Assembly (NCBI GenBank): GCA_026417375.1
Contig: JAOADJ010000037.1
Location: forward strand, 62,001 to 126,000
From: Melioribacteraceae bacterium
Lineage (GTDB): Bacteria > Bacteroidota > Ignavibacteria > Ignavibacteriales > Melioribacteraceae
Direction: 5' to 3'
Length of the DNA: 64,000 nucleotides
Positions 47,166 through 57,063 of the stretch are shown one piece after another (the stretch's first letter is position 1; every line of letters begins with the position of its first letter). Position numbers and translations under genes: made by a program. The notes under the pieces are model-generated. The model saw only the letters and a program-made list of their open reading frames with translations. It was not told the origin of the DNA and searched no databases.

Positions 47166-47168
47166 GTT

Positions 47169-48791
47169 ATGAAAAATTTTAATTTACTAATACTTCTTTT
47201 TGTTATTACTACTTCAATATTGCCTAAAAAAATTCACATTAATCCAAGTTCTGGAAATATTAATAATGATGGTTCAAAAGAAAAACCATTTAATACTCTA
47301 GCAGATGTAATGATTTATAAACATTCTTTAATACAATCTGGTGATACTTTAATTTTATATAACGGATTACACGGCGAAAATATTTTTATTAAAGGGAACT
47401 ATGATAAGCGTATAACTATCATATCAGAAAAAAATAATTTGCCCAAGATCAAAAATCTTTTAATTAATGCCACCAATGTTCTGATTAGAGGATTAGTAAT
47501 ATCACCCGAATTTTATAATTATCAAGGAAATCCTAAAACTGAATATGATAATGGAACAATAATTGAAATTTCTAAATCATCTAGTAATATAGAAATAGAT
47601 AGTTGTGAAATATTTTCTGTCAAAAAAAATTCATCATGGTCATTATCAGATTGGAGAAGAAAAGTTTGGAATGGTTTGTGGATTGAAGGGTTTAATGTGA
47701 AAGTAACACTTAATAAAATTTATAATGTTGCATATGCAATTCATACATTCGATAAGACAAATACAATAATTGAAAAAAATTTAATAGAAAACTTCTCTGG
47801 TGATGCAATTAGGTTAGTCGGAACGTTAAAAGCAAAAGTTCTAAACAACACAATAAAAAATTCAATCGAATTAGATGAAAACACTTCTGTTGGAAATCAT
47901 GAAGATGGAATTCAAGGTTGGAATGATAACGATAGTTTGTTGGTTTCCGGTAATCTTGTAATCAACGAAAGTAGAAGTAAAAATTTTGCTGGCTATTTGC
48001 AAGGTATAGTTTTTTTTGATGGTTCAATTAGCAATAGTAGATTTGAAAATAATATTGTTTTAACAGAACATTGGCACGGTATAACTTTATATGGTGCTTA
48101 TAACTGTCAAATAGTTAACAATACAGTATTTTCTTATCCATATGAAGAACCTTTTACTTATGGCCCACCATGGATCCAAATTAATCCTAAAAAAGATGGC
48201 ACAAAAAGTAACAACAATTTTGTGTACAACAATCTAACAACAAGGTTATCAATAAATTCTGACAATACTTTGGTTAAGAATAATGTTGGGGATAGATATG
48301 CATATGACTTTGTTAAAGATTATAAACAACTAAACATTAATCCAAAACCAAATTTTGAAAAATTAGGTGTTAAAATAATAGATGCTGGTATAACTGAATT
48401 AGCTCCTAAATATGATTACGCTGGTAAGCCAAGACCAATAGGTAATGGAATAGATATTGGTGCTATTGAATTAGATGAGTTAACAACTATAGGTCAGTTT
48501 AGAAATAATAAAGTAAACAATATTATTTTATCAACATTCCCAAATCCATTTAATAATACAACTAAAATAGCTTATATAATTCCGAAAGAAATATTTTATG
48601 ATAATTTAAAAATTAAAGTTACTATTTATGATGTTTTAGGAAATATAATTGAGGAAATAAAAGATGATATATTAAAAAACAATCAAGGTGAATTTTATTT
48701 TGATGCCAACAAATTAGCATCGGGAATATATTTTATAAATTTTTCATACAAAAACTTTAATACATCAAAAAAAATAGTGTTAATGAAATGA
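47169..48791 (+). CDS. T9SS-secreted beta-helix protein (duplicate B)
   Basis: A 540-aa exported beta-helix protein, homologous to the gene before it over about 440 residues: F-S-G-D-A-I-R, G-N-H-E-D-G-I-Q-G-W, E-H-W-H-G-I-T-L-Y-G-A and Y-G-P-P-W-I recur in order. A C-terminal T9SS sorting domain (about 454-540, F-P-N-P-F-N) is added, so this copy is surface-exposed or released. Likely a polysaccharide lyase or hydrolase of unknown family. It starts 3 bp after the previous stop and overlaps the next gene by 4 bp. Confidence 0.78.
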   Translation: MKNFNLLILLFVITTSILPKKIHINPSSGNINNDGSKEKPFNTLADVMIYKHSLIQSGDTLILYNGLHGENIFIKGNYDKRITIISEKNNLPKIKNLLINATNVLIRGLVISPEFYNYQGNPKTEYDNGTIIEISKSSSNIEIDSCEIFSVKKNSSWSLSDWRRKVWNGLWIEGFNVKVTLNKIYNVAYAIHTFDKTNTIIEKNLIENFSGDAIRLVGTLKAKVLNNTIKNSIELDENTSVGNHEDGIQGWNDNDSLLVSGNLVINESRSKNFAGYLQGIVFFDGSISNSRFENNIVLTEHWHGITLYGAYNCQIVNNTVFSYPYEEPFTYGPPWIQINPKKDGTKSNNNFVYNNLTTRLSINSDNTLVKNNVGDRYAYDFVKDYKQLNINPKPNFEKLGVKIIDAGITELAPKYDYAGKPRPIGNGIDIGAIELDELTTIGQFRNNKVNNIILSTFPNPFNNTTKIAYIIPKEIFYDNLKIKVTIYDVLGNIIEEIKDDILKNNQGEFYFDANKLASGIYFINFSYKNFNTSKKIVLMK

Positions 48792-50527
48792 TAAAAAAAA
48801 TAACATTAGTCTTATTTTCACTCATAATAGCAAACACCAACATTTCTTCTCAAAATATTCAGTTTTATTCAATCAAAAAGTTCAAACCATTGTTACCAAA
48901 ATCAATTAGTGATATTGAGTTTATAGATTTAGATAATGATGGTGATCCAGATGTAATGAAATATATTACAATTGATGGAGTGCATATTCAATGGATTGAT
49001 GATGATGATGATATGAAAATTACTGATGTTGAAGGTGATACAGATTCTGATTGTTTAATGATTGATAGAAATAAAGATGGTCTTTACGGTGCTTGGAATG
49101 ATCTAATAATAGATTTTAATGATGAAGATAAAGATGGAAAAGCTGATTTAGTTGGTTATTATGATTACTCTGATAAAGATGATAAAGGTTTATGGCAAGC
49201 TCATTATTGGTGGTTTATTGATTACGATAAGGATGGAATTTATAATTATGTTGATTGGAACAGCTTAGCTCTTGAAGGTTGGAAAATTAGCAAGACATCT
49301 AAATTCTATCCCGATTACAATGGGAATTCAACTTTTCTAAAAATTCATACAAATACTTTTAATATTGAGGACTTAAGATATAATTGGGAAAATCCATTTC
49401 ATTTTTACGACTTTGATAATGATGGTTTATCAGAAATGGTTATTCGATATATTGATGAACCAATACTTCTGAAAAACATTGATACAAATATTGAAACAAG
49501 AAGTGTAAAATTAACTGGTAAAATAAAAGATGTAAGAATTAGTGTTGATATTGATAATGATTCTAATCCAGATAATGAACTTGATTTTGATTTATCCTTA
49601 AGATTTATTGGCGATGGATTCGATTATTCTGATCAAGTTCAAAAATTCAAGTCATTGAAAGGAATTGCTGAAGCAAACAAATTTTTTATTGATGACAGAA
49701 TTAGAAAACTTGATGAACTAATATTTACAAGCAGAGAAAAAGCATATCCATTTATCTTTACAAGAGGAAAATGGGATCAAGTATGGTTTACTTTTGATGA
49801 AGATGATGATTGCAACAGATGGGAACGTGTTGAACTATATGAACCTAAAGATCCTTACCTAATTGGAGAACATAATGGTGGTATAGATAATAACCCTCAA
49901 GCTGATCCAGCTGGCGATAGAGGTGAATGGGATTTAGATTTTTCTGGTAAAGGACAATTATACATTTCAAGTATTGATAATAAAATACATTTATATGGTG
50001 CGGAAAAAGGTGCTTGGAGAATTGATTATGATGCAAAATATTTTCAGAATTGGGGCGGTTGGCGTGGTGGTAATAATCTTCAACCAACTATCAAACATTT
50101 AACTAATCCAGAAAATGCTCCACTTGTTTTATATCATGATAAAAACAATGATGGTTATTTTGATTATATAGAATTTGATTTTAACGGAGATAAAGTAATT
50201 GATGAAAATTACAGCTTTGATACAATTAAAATTAAAAATAATCTTATTGCTATTGATAAATTTATCTACTCAGATTTCAAAAAAATGTTTGTGGACTTAG
50301 CAAATAAAAATTGGAAGGATGCAATTGAATACTTAAAGTTTGCTAAGTCAATTGGAATAAACACAAACTGGGATGCATATTTCTTAGAAAGCAAATCAAT
50401 ATGGGAAAAGTATAATAATTCATACTGGTTGAAATTTTATCTATTCCAAGATTTGAAAAATTATGCTTTACTTAAGAATGATAAAGAACAACTAAAAAAA
50501 ATAATACACAAATATTTTACTAACTAA
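48788..50527 (+). CDS. Exported protein with many Asp-rich Ca-binding loops, unknown function
   Basis: A 579-aa protein I do not recognise as a named family. After the signal peptide (1-22) it has at least eight EF-hand/dockerin/FG-GAP-like loops: D-x-D-N-D-G-D-P-D at 47-55, then loops at 93-98, 112-117, 145-150, 208-213 and 254-262, and two near 450-470. Aromatic clusters lie between them (W-Q-A-H-Y-W-W near 136-142), and a helical tail spans about 490-579. Such loops bind Ca2+ in propeller or lyase folds, including PL11 rhamnogalacturonan lyase, though PL11 blocks are not evident. Its place between beta-helix genes and the GH78 gene suggests a polysaccharide-active or binding role. Confidence 0.7.
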   Translation: MIKKITLVLFSLIIANTNISSQNIQFYSIKKFKPLLPKSISDIEFIDLDNDGDPDVMKYITIDGVHIQWIDDDDDMKITDVEGDTDSDCLMIDRNKDGLYGAWNDLIIDFNDEDKDGKADLVGYYDYSDKDDKGLWQAHYWWFIDYDKDGIYNYVDWNSLALEGWKISKTSKFYPDYNGNSTFLKIHTNTFNIEDLRYNWENPFHFYDFDNDGLSEMVIRYIDEPILLKNIDTNIETRSVKLTGKIKDVRISVDIDNDSNPDNELDFDLSLRFIGDGFDYSDQVQKFKSLKGIAEANKFFIDDRIRKLDELIFTSREKAYPFIFTRGKWDQVWFTFDEDDDCNRWERVELYEPKDPYLIGEHNGGIDNNPQADPAGDRGEWDLDFSGKGQLYISSIDNKIHLYGAEKGAWRIDYDAKYFQNWGGWRGGNNLQPTIKHLTNPENAPLVLYHDKNNDGYFDYIEFDFNGDKVIDENYSFDTIKIKNNLIAIDKFIYSDFKKMFVDLANKNWKDAIEYLKFAKSIGINTNWDAYFLESKSIWEKYNNSYWLKFYLFQDLKNYALLKNDKEQLKKIIHKYFTN

Positions 50528-50529
50528 AT

Positions 50530-52956
50530 ATGAAAAAACTAATAATATTTCTTTTTGTTATTTATATAAACACGGTTGCTCAAGAAAGTGATGTTAAGAT
50601 TAATTATCAAGGAAAAGATTACACAAAATTAAAACATGCTTGGATTGCGCAATGGATAACACATCCAACAGAATCTACACTTGATTTTGGTGTATTTTTT
50701 TTTAGGAAAGATTTTCATTTAACAGAAGTGCCTCATGAATTTTTAATTTACACTTCTGCTGATAATAAATATAGATTATTTGTCAATGGAAATTATGTTG
50801 GCTTTGGTCCAGCAACTGGAGATATCAATAATTATTTCTATGATACGTATGATATCTCAAAATATTTACAAATTGGGAAAAATGTAATTGCAGTTGAAGT
50901 AATTAATTTTGGGGAATTTAGAAGAGCAGCGCAACAAACATTTCAAACAGCATTCATTCTTCAAAGTAAAGATACATCTTTAGCAAACCTCAATACTGGA
51001 CAAACAAATTGGAAGGTAACTAAGAATAATGCTTATTCATACATTCCATTCACACCAGATTCATTAAAAACATATTATGCAGCTGGTCCGGGTGAATTAA
51101 TTGATTACAAACATTTCCCATCAAATTGGAATCAAATAAATTATAATGATACAATTTGGCAAAATGCACGAAGAGCAACTGTTGAATTTGCTGTAGGCAA
51201 AGGTTTTCTTTACGGAAGCACTTGGTTTTTGGTTGAAAGAAATATTCCATATTTAAAAGAAGAAAAAGAATACTTTAAAAAATTTGTTTACAATAAAAAT
51301 GCTCTTGTTGATACAATTAATGTTGGTAAAAACATTGTAGTTAAAAAAAAATCAAATGCTACAATACTATTTGATATGACTTATCACACTACTGGCTATC
51401 CAGAATTGACTTTTCGAAATGGAGCTGGAAGCAAAATTAAAATAACATACTCAGAAGCATTATTCAAAAAGATAAACGAGAATGAAAAAGTAACAGATGG
51501 TAATCTATTATTCGTTGATTTAAAAGGGAACAGAAACGATTGTACCAATAAAGAAATATTTGGCTATTATGATATTTTATTCCCAGAAGGAAAAAATGAA
51601 TCCATTACTTTCAAACCTTTCGGCAAAAGAACTTTTCGCTTTGTTCAACTTGATATTCAAACGAAAGATGATGAATTAATTATAGAAGATTTTTACAATG
51701 TTTATACTGGATATCCTTACAAACAAGTAGCTGAATTTAAAACTAATGATGCGCTACTAAATAAAATTTGGGATGTATCATGGCTGACAATAAAAAATTC
51801 CTCTGATGATACTTTTATTGATCCATACTACGAACAACTTCAATACATTGGTGATACACGCATAGAAGCACTTGTTGCTAAATATATGACTGGCGATGAA
51901 GGTTTATTCAAAAAGGCACTTGAACAATTTGACCAATCGAGAATACCAGAAGGCTTAACACAAAGTAGATATCCTTCATACATCGTTCAAATAATTCCAA
52001 CCTATTCATTGATGTGGGTAAATATGTTGCATGATTATTTGTATTATGGCAATGAACCTTATTTTATTAAAAAGTTTTTACCCGGGATGAATTCAGTTTT
52101 AAATTGGTTTATTCAGAAAATTGATTCTACCGGATTACCAACAAATTTAACATGGTGGAATTTTACAGATTGGACAGATGGTTTCCCAAATGGAATTCCA
52201 CCCGGTGCAGATGATTCTTATTCAGCAAATGTTTCAATGCAATTATTATTAGCATTAAAAAATGCTACTGAAATTTCTAAGTACTTTAATGAACTTGACT
52301 CATTTAGAAAATATGAAAAGCTTTACAAGAAGTTAAAGAAAAAAATAAACGAAAAATTTTATGACAATAAAAAAAATCTTTTTGCTGAAACTATTGATGA
52401 AAACATCTATTCTCAGCATACAAATATATTTGCAATTCTTTCTGATGCGGTTGATAAGCCAAAACAAAAAGAGTTAATGAAAAAAATTCTGAATGATAAA
52501 TCATTAATTCAAGCAAGTATTTATTTCAGATTCTACCTTTTTAGAGCATTACAAAAAACAAAGAATGGAAATACATATACAACACTTTTACAACCATGGC
52601 AAAATATGATTTCACAAGGAATGACAACTTTTGGTGAAACAGATATTAATCCTCGTTCAGATTGCCATGCATGGAGTGCAAGTCCCGGATTTGATTTCTT
52701 GCATACAATAGTTGGTATTTATCCAACTAAAATTGGGTTTAACGAATTTAATATTGAACCAAATTTAGGCAATCTAAAATTTGTTGAAGCAAAATATCCA
52801 ATAAGAAATGAATTTATTTCTGTAAAGTATTCTAAAGAAAATTCTCAATTAAAGGTAATGATTGATATACCAAACAACATAACGGCTTCTTTTATCTATA
52901 AAAATAAAGTTTATAAAATTAAAAATGGCGTTAATGAATTGAACATAAAGTTATGA
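50530..52956 (+). CDS. GH78 alpha-L-rhamnosidase
   Basis: An 808-aa exported enzyme that removes terminal alpha-L-rhamnose, here probably from rhamnogalacturonan. Order: signal peptide, N-terminal beta-sandwich domains (about 30-390) with Y-T-S-A-D-N-K-Y-R-L-F-V-N-G, an (alpha/alpha)6 barrel (about 400-720) and a C-terminal beta domain. The active-site block D-P-Y-Y-E-Q-L-Q-Y-I-G-D-T-R near residue 433 matches GH78, and S-D-C-H-A-W-S-A-S-P supplies the later conserved His. It overlaps the GH2 gene by 4 bp. Confidence 0.92.
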   Translation: MKKLIIFLFVIYINTVAQESDVKINYQGKDYTKLKHAWIAQWITHPTESTLDFGVFFFRKDFHLTEVPHEFLIYTSADNKYRLFVNGNYVGFGPATGDINNYFYDTYDISKYLQIGKNVIAVEVINFGEFRRAAQQTFQTAFILQSKDTSLANLNTGQTNWKVTKNNAYSYIPFTPDSLKTYYAAGPGELIDYKHFPSNWNQINYNDTIWQNARRATVEFAVGKGFLYGSTWFLVERNIPYLKEEKEYFKKFVYNKNALVDTINVGKNIVVKKKSNATILFDMTYHTTGYPELTFRNGAGSKIKITYSEALFKKINENEKVTDGNLLFVDLKGNRNDCTNKEIFGYYDILFPEGKNESITFKPFGKRTFRFVQLDIQTKDDELIIEDFYNVYTGYPYKQVAEFKTNDALLNKIWDVSWLTIKNSSDDTFIDPYYEQLQYIGDTRIEALVAKYMTGDEGLFKKALEQFDQSRIPEGLTQSRYPSYIVQIIPTYSLMWVNMLHDYLYYGNEPYFIKKFLPGMNSVLNWFIQKIDSTGLPTNLTWWNFTDWTDGFPNGIPPGADDSYSANVSMQLLLALKNATEISKYFNELDSFRKYEKLYKKLKKKINEKFYDNKKNLFAETIDENIYSQHTNIFAILSDAVDKPKQKELMKKILNDKSLIQASIYFRFYLFRALQKTKNGNTYTTLLQPWQNMISQGMTTFGETDINPRSDCHAWSASPGFDFLHTIVGIYPTKIGFNEFNIEPNLGNLKFVEAKYPIRNEFISVKYSKENSQLKVMIDIPNNITASFIYKNKVYKIKNGVNELNIKL

Positions 52957-55277
52957 TAAAAAAAATCTTTTATATATCTGTCTTAATAATTCACTCATTA
53001 GTCTTTTCTCAAATTGGTGATACAATAAAACTTAATGGAATTGTAGATTTTCAACCAACATATAAATCTTTTCCACCAGAAAAATTTGAATATAAAATTA
53101 AAGTACCGGGATTAGTTGATTTCGCAGAACCAAAATTGCCTTTCTATGAGGAAATATTTAATGGCAAAAATAAACCGAGATATTATTGGTATAAATTTAA
53201 TTTTAACATAAGTAATTCTCTAAAAGGAAAGTTTTACTCATTAAAGATTTTAAAGAGTAGTTACTACACTCAAGTATATTTGAACGGTTTTGATTGCGGT
53301 ACTTATTTACAATCAACAACACCTATTGAAATTAATATAACAAAGTTTATTCGACTAAATGAAACAAATGAATTGTTAGTAAGAGTTGCTGATATTTCAT
53401 TTTTACCGAAAGAAGCAGCAACTGGTGTTGACAGAGAAAAAATTGCATACATTCCCGGTATTTGGGATGTTATCTTTATTAAAGTAACAAATGAAATTAA
53501 AATTAAAAATCAGATTGTTCTTCCATATCTCGAAAAGAAAAAATTAATAGTAAAATATTTGATAGAAAATCTGAGTGATAGGTTTGATAGAGATCTTGAA
53601 TTAACAAATACATTTTTTACTGTAAAATCAGAAATAAAAGAAAAAGGAAATACTTTATATTCATTTGAAGTAAAAAGCAAAATACAATCAACAAAAACTC
53701 AAGAACTACATAATGAAATTGATTTTGAAAATCTAAAATTATGGAATACAGTTACACCAAATTTATATTCGATTGAATCTAAAATTATTATTGATTCAGT
53801 TGAATTCAAGAATTATGGAAATCAAGAAATAAAAAGAACAGCATCATTTCAACCCTATTTAAGTGATGTGGATGTAAAAAGATTTGGAATAAGAGAATTT
53901 AAATCAAAAGAAAATTATTTCACTTTAAATAGTAAAAGAATTTTTTTGACTGGTTCAACAATTACACTTAATAGATTCTTGGAAGATAAAGAGAGAGCAG
54001 ATTTACCTTGGAATAAAGAATGGGTAAAAAAATTAATTATTGATTTACCTAAAAAATTTGGATGGAACACATTAAGAATTAGTCTTGGATTGCTTCCAGA
54101 CTTTTGGTATGATCTCGCTGATGAATATGGAATCTTACTTCAAAATGAATATCCAATGTGGAATTTACGTGGCGAAAATTCAGAACTAAAAAAAGAATTC
54201 ACTAATTGGATTTGGAACGATGCAAATCATCCATCAATAGTAATTTGGGATGCGCTAAATGAAAATGTCAATGATTTTATTGTGAAAGAATTAATACCAG
54301 AACTTAAAAAAATTGATAACACAAGAATTTGGGATGCTGGCTGGACTGGCTTTGATGGCAAACTTAATCTTGAAATGAAAGAAATTCATTGGTATTCGCT
54401 CGGTCATGGTTGGTGGGTTAATGATAATTATGTTACTACTCAAAGAAACAAATATAGATTTGGGTCGCTACAAAATAATTATAATTTACTTGATGAATAT
54501 AAAAACTCCACTATTCCATTGCTATTAAATGAATATGGTTGGTTTTGGCAAAATAGAGAAGGAACTCGTTCAGCCATTAGAACTTATGGAGAATTTAGAA
54601 CAGATGATGTAATTCCATTTACAAAAAATTATGAATATTTTGAAATGGATGGTACACAATTATATTCTTACAGAGATATTTATGATTATTACTTAGGTCA
54701 AAATGCATCTAAAGAAGAAAGAGAAAATTTTCAATCATACATACTTAACATTGAAACTGAATTCCTACGTGCTAGTAAATATTTTGCTGGTGTTTTATCA
54801 TTTAGTTATTTATCTAATAATAATGGTTACACTGGTGATTGGTTTGAATCAGAAATAACAAAACTAATACCCAAAGAACCACTATTTGCCCAAGCAAATT
54901 CCATGAGACCATTTGCTACTTTTATTGATCTTGAAGATGGTCGTTACTTAAAAAATCCAGTTTTTTATAAACCGAAAGAAAAAATTAAAATTAACCTTAT
55001 TGCAGTAAATGATACTGATTCGTTAAAAAGTGGTAACGTTAAAATTTCATTAATTAACACGCAAAATAAAATAGTTAATCAAAAATCTTTTAATATTATA
55101 TTGACTGAATTTGAAAGGAAACAAACACTTTTCGAAATAGCTTTGCCAGATTATGAAGATAATTTTTTAGTTAAAAGCGAATTATATAATAAAGAATATA
55201 AAACTACACAAGTAAGTATAAGATATATTCGTGCTTCAAATAAAAATATCTTTCCTAAATTTGTATTCGGTAAATAA
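52953..55277 (+). CDS. GH2 family glycoside hydrolase
   Basis: A 774-aa exported protein with the GH2 layout: a sugar-binding jelly roll (about 25-180, with Y-L-N-G-F-D-C-G), an Ig-like domain (about 180-300) and a TIM barrel (about 300-600). The acid/base Glu is in W-D-A-L-N-E-N near residue 433, and the nucleophile Glu probably in L-L-N-E-Y-G-W near 527. A further C-terminal beta domain follows. GH2 covers beta-galactosidase, beta-glucuronidase and others; pectin side-chain galactose or glucuronate fits the context, but specificity is not visible. Overlaps GH78 by 4 bp. Confidence 0.85.
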   Translation: MIKKIFYISVLIIHSLVFSQIGDTIKLNGIVDFQPTYKSFPPEKFEYKIKVPGLVDFAEPKLPFYEEIFNGKNKPRYYWYKFNFNISNSLKGKFYSLKILKSSYYTQVYLNGFDCGTYLQSTTPIEINITKFIRLNETNELLVRVADISFLPKEAATGVDREKIAYIPGIWDVIFIKVTNEIKIKNQIVLPYLEKKKLIVKYLIENLSDRFDRDLELTNTFFTVKSEIKEKGNTLYSFEVKSKIQSTKTQELHNEIDFENLKLWNTVTPNLYSIESKIIIDSVEFKNYGNQEIKRTASFQPYLSDVDVKRFGIREFKSKENYFTLNSKRIFLTGSTITLNRFLEDKERADLPWNKEWVKKLIIDLPKKFGWNTLRISLGLLPDFWYDLADEYGILLQNEYPMWNLRGENSELKKEFTNWIWNDANHPSIVIWDALNENVNDFIVKELIPELKKIDNTRIWDAGWTGFDGKLNLEMKEIHWYSLGHGWWVNDNYVTTQRNKYRFGSLQNNYNLLDEYKNSTIPLLLNEYGWFWQNREGTRSAIRTYGEFRTDDVIPFTKNYEYFEMDGTQLYSYRDIYDYYLGQNASKEERENFQSYILNIETEFLRASKYFAGVLSFSYLSNNNGYTGDWFESEITKLIPKEPLFAQANSMRPFATFIDLEDGRYLKNPVFYKPKEKIKINLIAVNDTDSLKSGNVKISLINTQNKIVNQKSFNIILTEFERKQTLFEIALPDYEDNFLVKSELYNKEYKTTQVSIRYIRASNKNIFPKFVFGK

Positions 55278-55297
55278 AATATTACCTGAGAAATAAA

Positions 55298-56209
55298 ATG
55301 AAAATTGCAATTCTTACAATAATTGTTGTTTGTATCTCGTCTTATAATATTTACTCGCAATATCAAATATTAAAATTATGGGAAAGTAAAATTCCATATC
55401 AAAACAAAATCGAAGATGAAGTTTATGAACCAAACAACATCAAAATAATTGCAAAAGTTAATGTGCCCTCAATAGAAATCTTTTCACCATCCGAAAGAAG
55501 TTCGAACAAAAAAGCTGTTATAATTTGTCCTGGTGGCGGTTATAAAGTTCTTGCTTATGACTGGGAAGGAATTGATGTTGCAAGATGGCTTTCTTCTAAT
55601 GGATACACTGCAATTGTATTGAAATACAGATTGCCCGATTCTACAACTATGAATAAAAAAGAATTTGTTCCACTTATTGATTTGCAAAGAGCAGTAAGGT
55701 TAGTAAGAGCTAATGCAGACAAATGGAAAATCGATAAAAATAAAATTGGTATAATGGGTTTTTCTGCTGGAGGTCATCTCGTTTCAACTTTTGGAACTCG
55801 ATATGGAAATAGCTTTCATGAAAAGGTTGATTCAATTGACTTTGTTGATGACAAACCAAATTTTATGATTCTTGCATATCCAGTTGTTACATTCAAAGAA
55901 GAATTTACACACAAAGGATCAAGAAAGTTTTTAATCGGAAATCGGCCATCAACTGAAATGGTAAAATATTTTTCTAATGAACTTTATGTAAGCGAAAAAA
56001 CACCACCAACTTTCATTTTTCATGCTCAAGATGATAAATCAGTTCCAGCAGAAAATTCTATTTTGTTTTATGAAGCATTAACTAAAAATAAAATAAAAGC
56101 AGAACTGCACATTTTTGAAGAAGGTGGACATGGGTTTTCACTTGCAAACAGCGCTACTTCATTAAAAAAGTGGCTTGAAATTTTATTAAATTGGCTTGAA
56201 AAATTTTAA
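55298..56209 (+). CDS. Exported alpha/beta-hydrolase esterase (acetylesterase-like)
   Basis: A 303-aa protein with signal peptide (about 1-20) and an alpha/beta-hydrolase fold of the BD-FAE/acetylxylan-esterase type. The oxyanion motif is P-G-G-G-Y near residue 79, the Ser nucleophile is in G-F-S-A-G-G-H near 154, an Asp is in H-A-Q-D-D-K-S-V-P near 248 and the His in E-G-G-H-G-F-S near 282. It probably deacetylates pectic oligosaccharides before uptake. Nine bp separate it from kduI. Confidence 0.85.
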   Translation: MKIAILTIIVVCISSYNIYSQYQILKLWESKIPYQNKIEDEVYEPNNIKIIAKVNVPSIEIFSPSERSSNKKAVIICPGGGYKVLAYDWEGIDVARWLSSNGYTAIVLKYRLPDSTTMNKKEFVPLIDLQRAVRLVRANADKWKIDKNKIGIMGFSAGGHLVSTFGTRYGNSFHEKVDSIDFVDDKPNFMILAYPVVTFKEEFTHKGSRKFLIGNRPSTEMVKYFSNELYVSEKTPPTFIFHAQDDKSVPAENSILFYEALTKNKIKAELHIFEEGGHGFSLANSATSLKKWLEILLNWLEKF

Positions 56210-56218
56210 GAGGTTTGT

Positions 56219-57052
56219 ATGCAAGTTCGTTATTCACCAGATCCACATGGATTTAAAAAATTATCAACTGATGAATTGAGAAAATCTTTTCTCATAGAAA
56301 ATTTATTTCAGATTAATGAAATACCAATGGTTTATTCTGATGTTGACCGTTCAATAACAGGAAGTGCTGTTCCGGTTGGGAAATCATTAAAACTTACTGC
56401 TACTAAAAAGGAAATGGCTGCAGAATATTTTTGTGAAAGAAGAGAACTTGGAATTATTAACATCGGGAAAAATGGTTTTGTTGTTGTTGATGGAAAAGAA
56501 TATCAAATGAACTTCAAAGATGCTTTATATATCGGAAAAGGTTCAAAAGAAATTGAATTTAAAAGTGAAGATGATAATAATCCTGCTCAGTTTTACTTTG
56601 TAAGTTATCCGGCACATAAAGAATTCCCAATTCAACATGTAAAATATGAAGATGCAATTCATCGTCATCTCGGTTCAGTTGAAACATCAAACAAAAGAAC
56701 AATTCATCAATATATTTTGCCAGAAAAATTTCCAACCTGTCAATTAGTAATGGGATTAACAGAACTTGAAGATGGGAGTGTTTGGAATACAATGCCACCA
56801 CATACACATCAACGAAGAAGCGAAGTTTATATGTATTTCAACTTAAAACCAGAAGCATTTGTAGTTCATTTGATGGGTGAAGCTCAAGAAACAAGACACA
56901 TCATAATTCGTGATCGGCAAGCTGTGCTTTCAACAAGTTGGTCTATGCATGCTGGTTGTGGAACTGAAAGCTATTCATTCATTTGGGCAATGGGGGGTGA
57001 AAATCAGGTGTTTGATGATATGGATGCTATCTCTATGAAAGATTTGAAATAA
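56219..57052 (+). CDS. kduI: 5-dehydro-4-deoxy-D-glucuronate isomerase
   Basis: A 277-aa zinc cupin that converts 5-keto-4-deoxyuronate (DKI) to 2,5-diketo-3-deoxygluconate (DKII), the first step for unsaturated galacturonate. Near-identical length to E. coli KduI. The zinc ligands are in P-P-H-T-H-Q-R-R-S-E-V-Y (two His and a Glu, about 194-202) and M-H-A-G-C-G-T (His near 244). The N-terminus R-Y-S-P-D-P and the C-terminal Q-V-F-D-D-M-D are also family-typical. It forms a three-gene set with kduD and kdgK. Confidence 0.96.
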   Translation: MQVRYSPDPHGFKKLSTDELRKSFLIENLFQINEIPMVYSDVDRSITGSAVPVGKSLKLTATKKEMAAEYFCERRELGIINIGKNGFVVVDGKEYQMNFKDALYIGKGSKEIEFKSEDDNNPAQFYFVSYPAHKEFPIQHVKYEDAIHRHLGSVETSNKRTIHQYILPEKFPTCQLVMGLTELEDGSVWNTMPPHTHQRRSEVYMYFNLKPEAFVVHLMGEAQETRHIIIRDRQAVLSTSWSMHAGCGTESYSFIWAMGGENQVFDDMDAISMKDLK

Positions 57053-57063
57053 ATGGAGGTTAA

